The notes beneath the pieces are model-generated. The model saw only the letters and a list, made by a program, of their open reading frames with translations, did not search any database and was not told where the DNA came from. Of a stretch of 6,886 bases of DNA, positions 6,552 through 6,886 are shown piece by piece. This DNA comes from a bacterium (GTDB lineage: Bacteria; Krumholzibacteriota; Krumholzibacteriia; LZORAL124-64-63): positions 1-6,886 of the forward strand of contig DAOVZQ010000136.1 in NCBI GenBank assembly GCA_030635025.1, given 5' to 3'. Numbering within the stretch: position 1 is the stretch's first letter; the number at the start of each line of letters is the position of its first letter. The position numbers and the translations under genes were made by a program.

Positions 6552-6583
6552 AACGGGGGCCGTAGTAACGGCCCCCGTTTTTT
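6552..6583 (+). terminator. Rho-independent terminator of the operon
   Basis: A perfect 11-bp GC-rich stem (AACGGGGGCCG at 6552-6562 with CGGCCCCCGTT at 6569-6579) closes a TAGTAA loop. It is followed by an uninterrupted T run through 6583. It starts 13 nt after the hydrolase stop codon. It is the only strong intrinsic terminator I see in the window and separates the operon from the tetR unit. Confidence 0.93.
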
Positions 6584-6589
6584 ATATTA

Positions 6590-6625
6590 AAAGTCTACAC
6601 GTGTACACTTTGAAAGCGGTTTTCA
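6590..6625 (+). promoter_or_regulatory. Composite palindromic element, copy 2 (probable operator)
   Basis: The palindrome AGTCTACACGTGTACACT (6592-6609) has one broken pair (C6595 opposite C6606), but its symmetry extends outward to AAAG/CTTT at 6590 and 6611. CGGTTTTCA follows at 6617-6625 with the same 7-nt spacing as in copy 1. The element begins 6 nt after the terminator T run and is centred about 79 bp upstream of the -10 box of the tetR gene. The 3' box lies on the promoter side, as in copy 1. Confidence 0.68.
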
Positions 6626-6655
6626 TATCCCTCTCGGATGCCACACCAGTTTTAC

Positions 6656-6684
6656 TTGACACACGATACGTGAGTACGTATTAT
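6656..6684 (+). promoter_or_regulatory. Near-consensus sigma70 promoter of the tetR-family gene
   Basis: TTGACA (6656-6661, 6/6) and TATTAT (6679-6684, 5/6) are separated by exactly 17 nt. This is the strongest promoter match in the window. Transcription should start near 6691, inside the inverted repeat described separately, so a protein bound there would block initiation. Confidence 0.82.
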
Positions 6685-6702
6685 GTGTATCCCGTACTCA
6701 CG
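6669..6702. promoter_or_regulatory. Inverted repeat over the -10 box: probable autoregulatory TetR operator
   Basis: CGTGAGTACG (6669-6678) and CGTACTCACG (6693-6702) are perfect 10-bp inverted arms separated by 14 nt. The gap holds the -10 box TATTAT and the predicted start point. An overlapping smaller repeat, ATACGT-GAGT-ACGTAT (6666-6681), could be an alternative half. Many TetR-family proteins bind inverted repeats over their own promoters, so self-repression is the natural reading. Confidence 0.7.
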
Positions 6703-6715
6703 CAAAGGAAGCTCA

Positions 6716-6886
6716 ATGACCCGGCAAACGGATATCCTCAAGGCGGCCCAGAGCCTCTTCAGTCGACACGGCCTCAGGAAAGTCACCACCGACGACATTG
6801 CACGAGAAGCCCGCGTCTCCAAAACGACCATCTACAAGCAATACAGCAACAAGCAGGAAATCCTCAGAGCGGTCGTGCGCTGCGAA
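6716..6886 (+). CDS. TetR/AcrR-family transcriptional regulator, N-terminal part (cut by the right edge)
   Basis: Fifty-seven residues are present before the window ends. They form a complete TetR-type helix-turn-helix domain: ILKAAQSLFSRHGLRKVTTD (7-26), then DIAREARVSKTTIYKQYSNK (27-46) with the recognition helix around VSKTTIYKQY, then QEILRAVV. These proteins dimerise and repress DNA until a small ligand binds their C-terminal domain, which lies outside the window, so the inducer cannot be guessed. The ATG is supported by AAGGAA (6705-6710) 5 nt upstream and by the strong promoter. Neighbouring genes to the right, often the regulated targets, are not visible. Confidence 0.93.
   Translation, partial: MTRQTDILKAAQSLFSRHGLRKVTTDDIAREARVSKTTIYKQYSNKQEILRAVVRCE

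Noticed and set aside
3723..6625. Transposon or integron cassette delimited by the two 36-bp copies
   Set aside because: No transposase, integrase, target-site duplication or terminal inverted repeat is present. The copies are direct repeats at promoter-proximal positions, so regulation is more likely; kept only as an alternative in the findings.
1..6886. CRISPR array, tRNA or rRNA genes
   Set aside because: No regularly spaced repeats, cloverleaf-like tRNA sequence or rRNA-like segment was seen on either strand by eye.

Overview
The window reads as a GC-rich bacterial chromosome segment. It carries a fragment at the left edge, three complete genes with recognisable domains, one small secreted-protein gene, and the start of a TetR-type regulator at the right edge. 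One encoded protein ends in a FlgD-like / type-A sorting domain with the PNPFNPST signature, and its neighbours are secreted Cys-rich proteins or lipoproteins with ZU5-like or PPC-like beta domains. This points to an FCB-superphylum-like lineage, for example candidate phyla such as Krumholzibacteriota, Eisenbacteria or Latescibacterota. That placement is an inference from protein style; no marker gene is present.

Layout: 1-90 holds a possible C-terminal tail of a gene (resembling an ArsR-type winged helix, weak). 91-216 is a promoter region. 217-2307 (+) encodes a 696-aa lipoprotein with a ZU5-like domain and a gluzincin-like metallopeptidase core whose zinc motif reads HQLFH instead of HExxH. 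It converges with 2304-3608 (-), a 12-TM major facilitator of the oxalate/formate antiporter (OFA) family; the two stop codons overlap in one TTAG. 3609-3881 is a divergent control region. It is followed by a likely two-gene operon: 3882-4367 (small secreted PPC-like protein) and 4430-6538 (702-aa secreted alpha/beta hydrolase with an Ig-like N-terminal part and a FlgD-like C-terminal domain). The operon ends in a strong intrinsic terminator at 6552-6583. From 6716 a TetR-family regulator starts, driven by a near-consensus sigma70 promoter whose -10 box lies between the arms of a 10-bp inverted repeat.

The most striking unexplained structure is a 36-bp composite element present twice in the same orientation, at 3723-3758 and 6590-6625, with 31 of 36 positions identical. 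Each copy has an 18-bp palindrome centred on ACACGTGT, followed exactly 7 nt later by CGGTTTTCA. One copy lies about 100 bp upstream of the -10 box of the operon, the other about 80 bp upstream of the -10 box of the tetR gene. This suggests that one unknown DNA-binding protein controls both units, or less likely that the element is a dispersed repeat bracketing the operon. A second unusual point is a 14-bp hairpin at 4401-4443 that would place the Shine-Dalgarno sequence of the hydrolase gene in its loop and its AUG in the stem.
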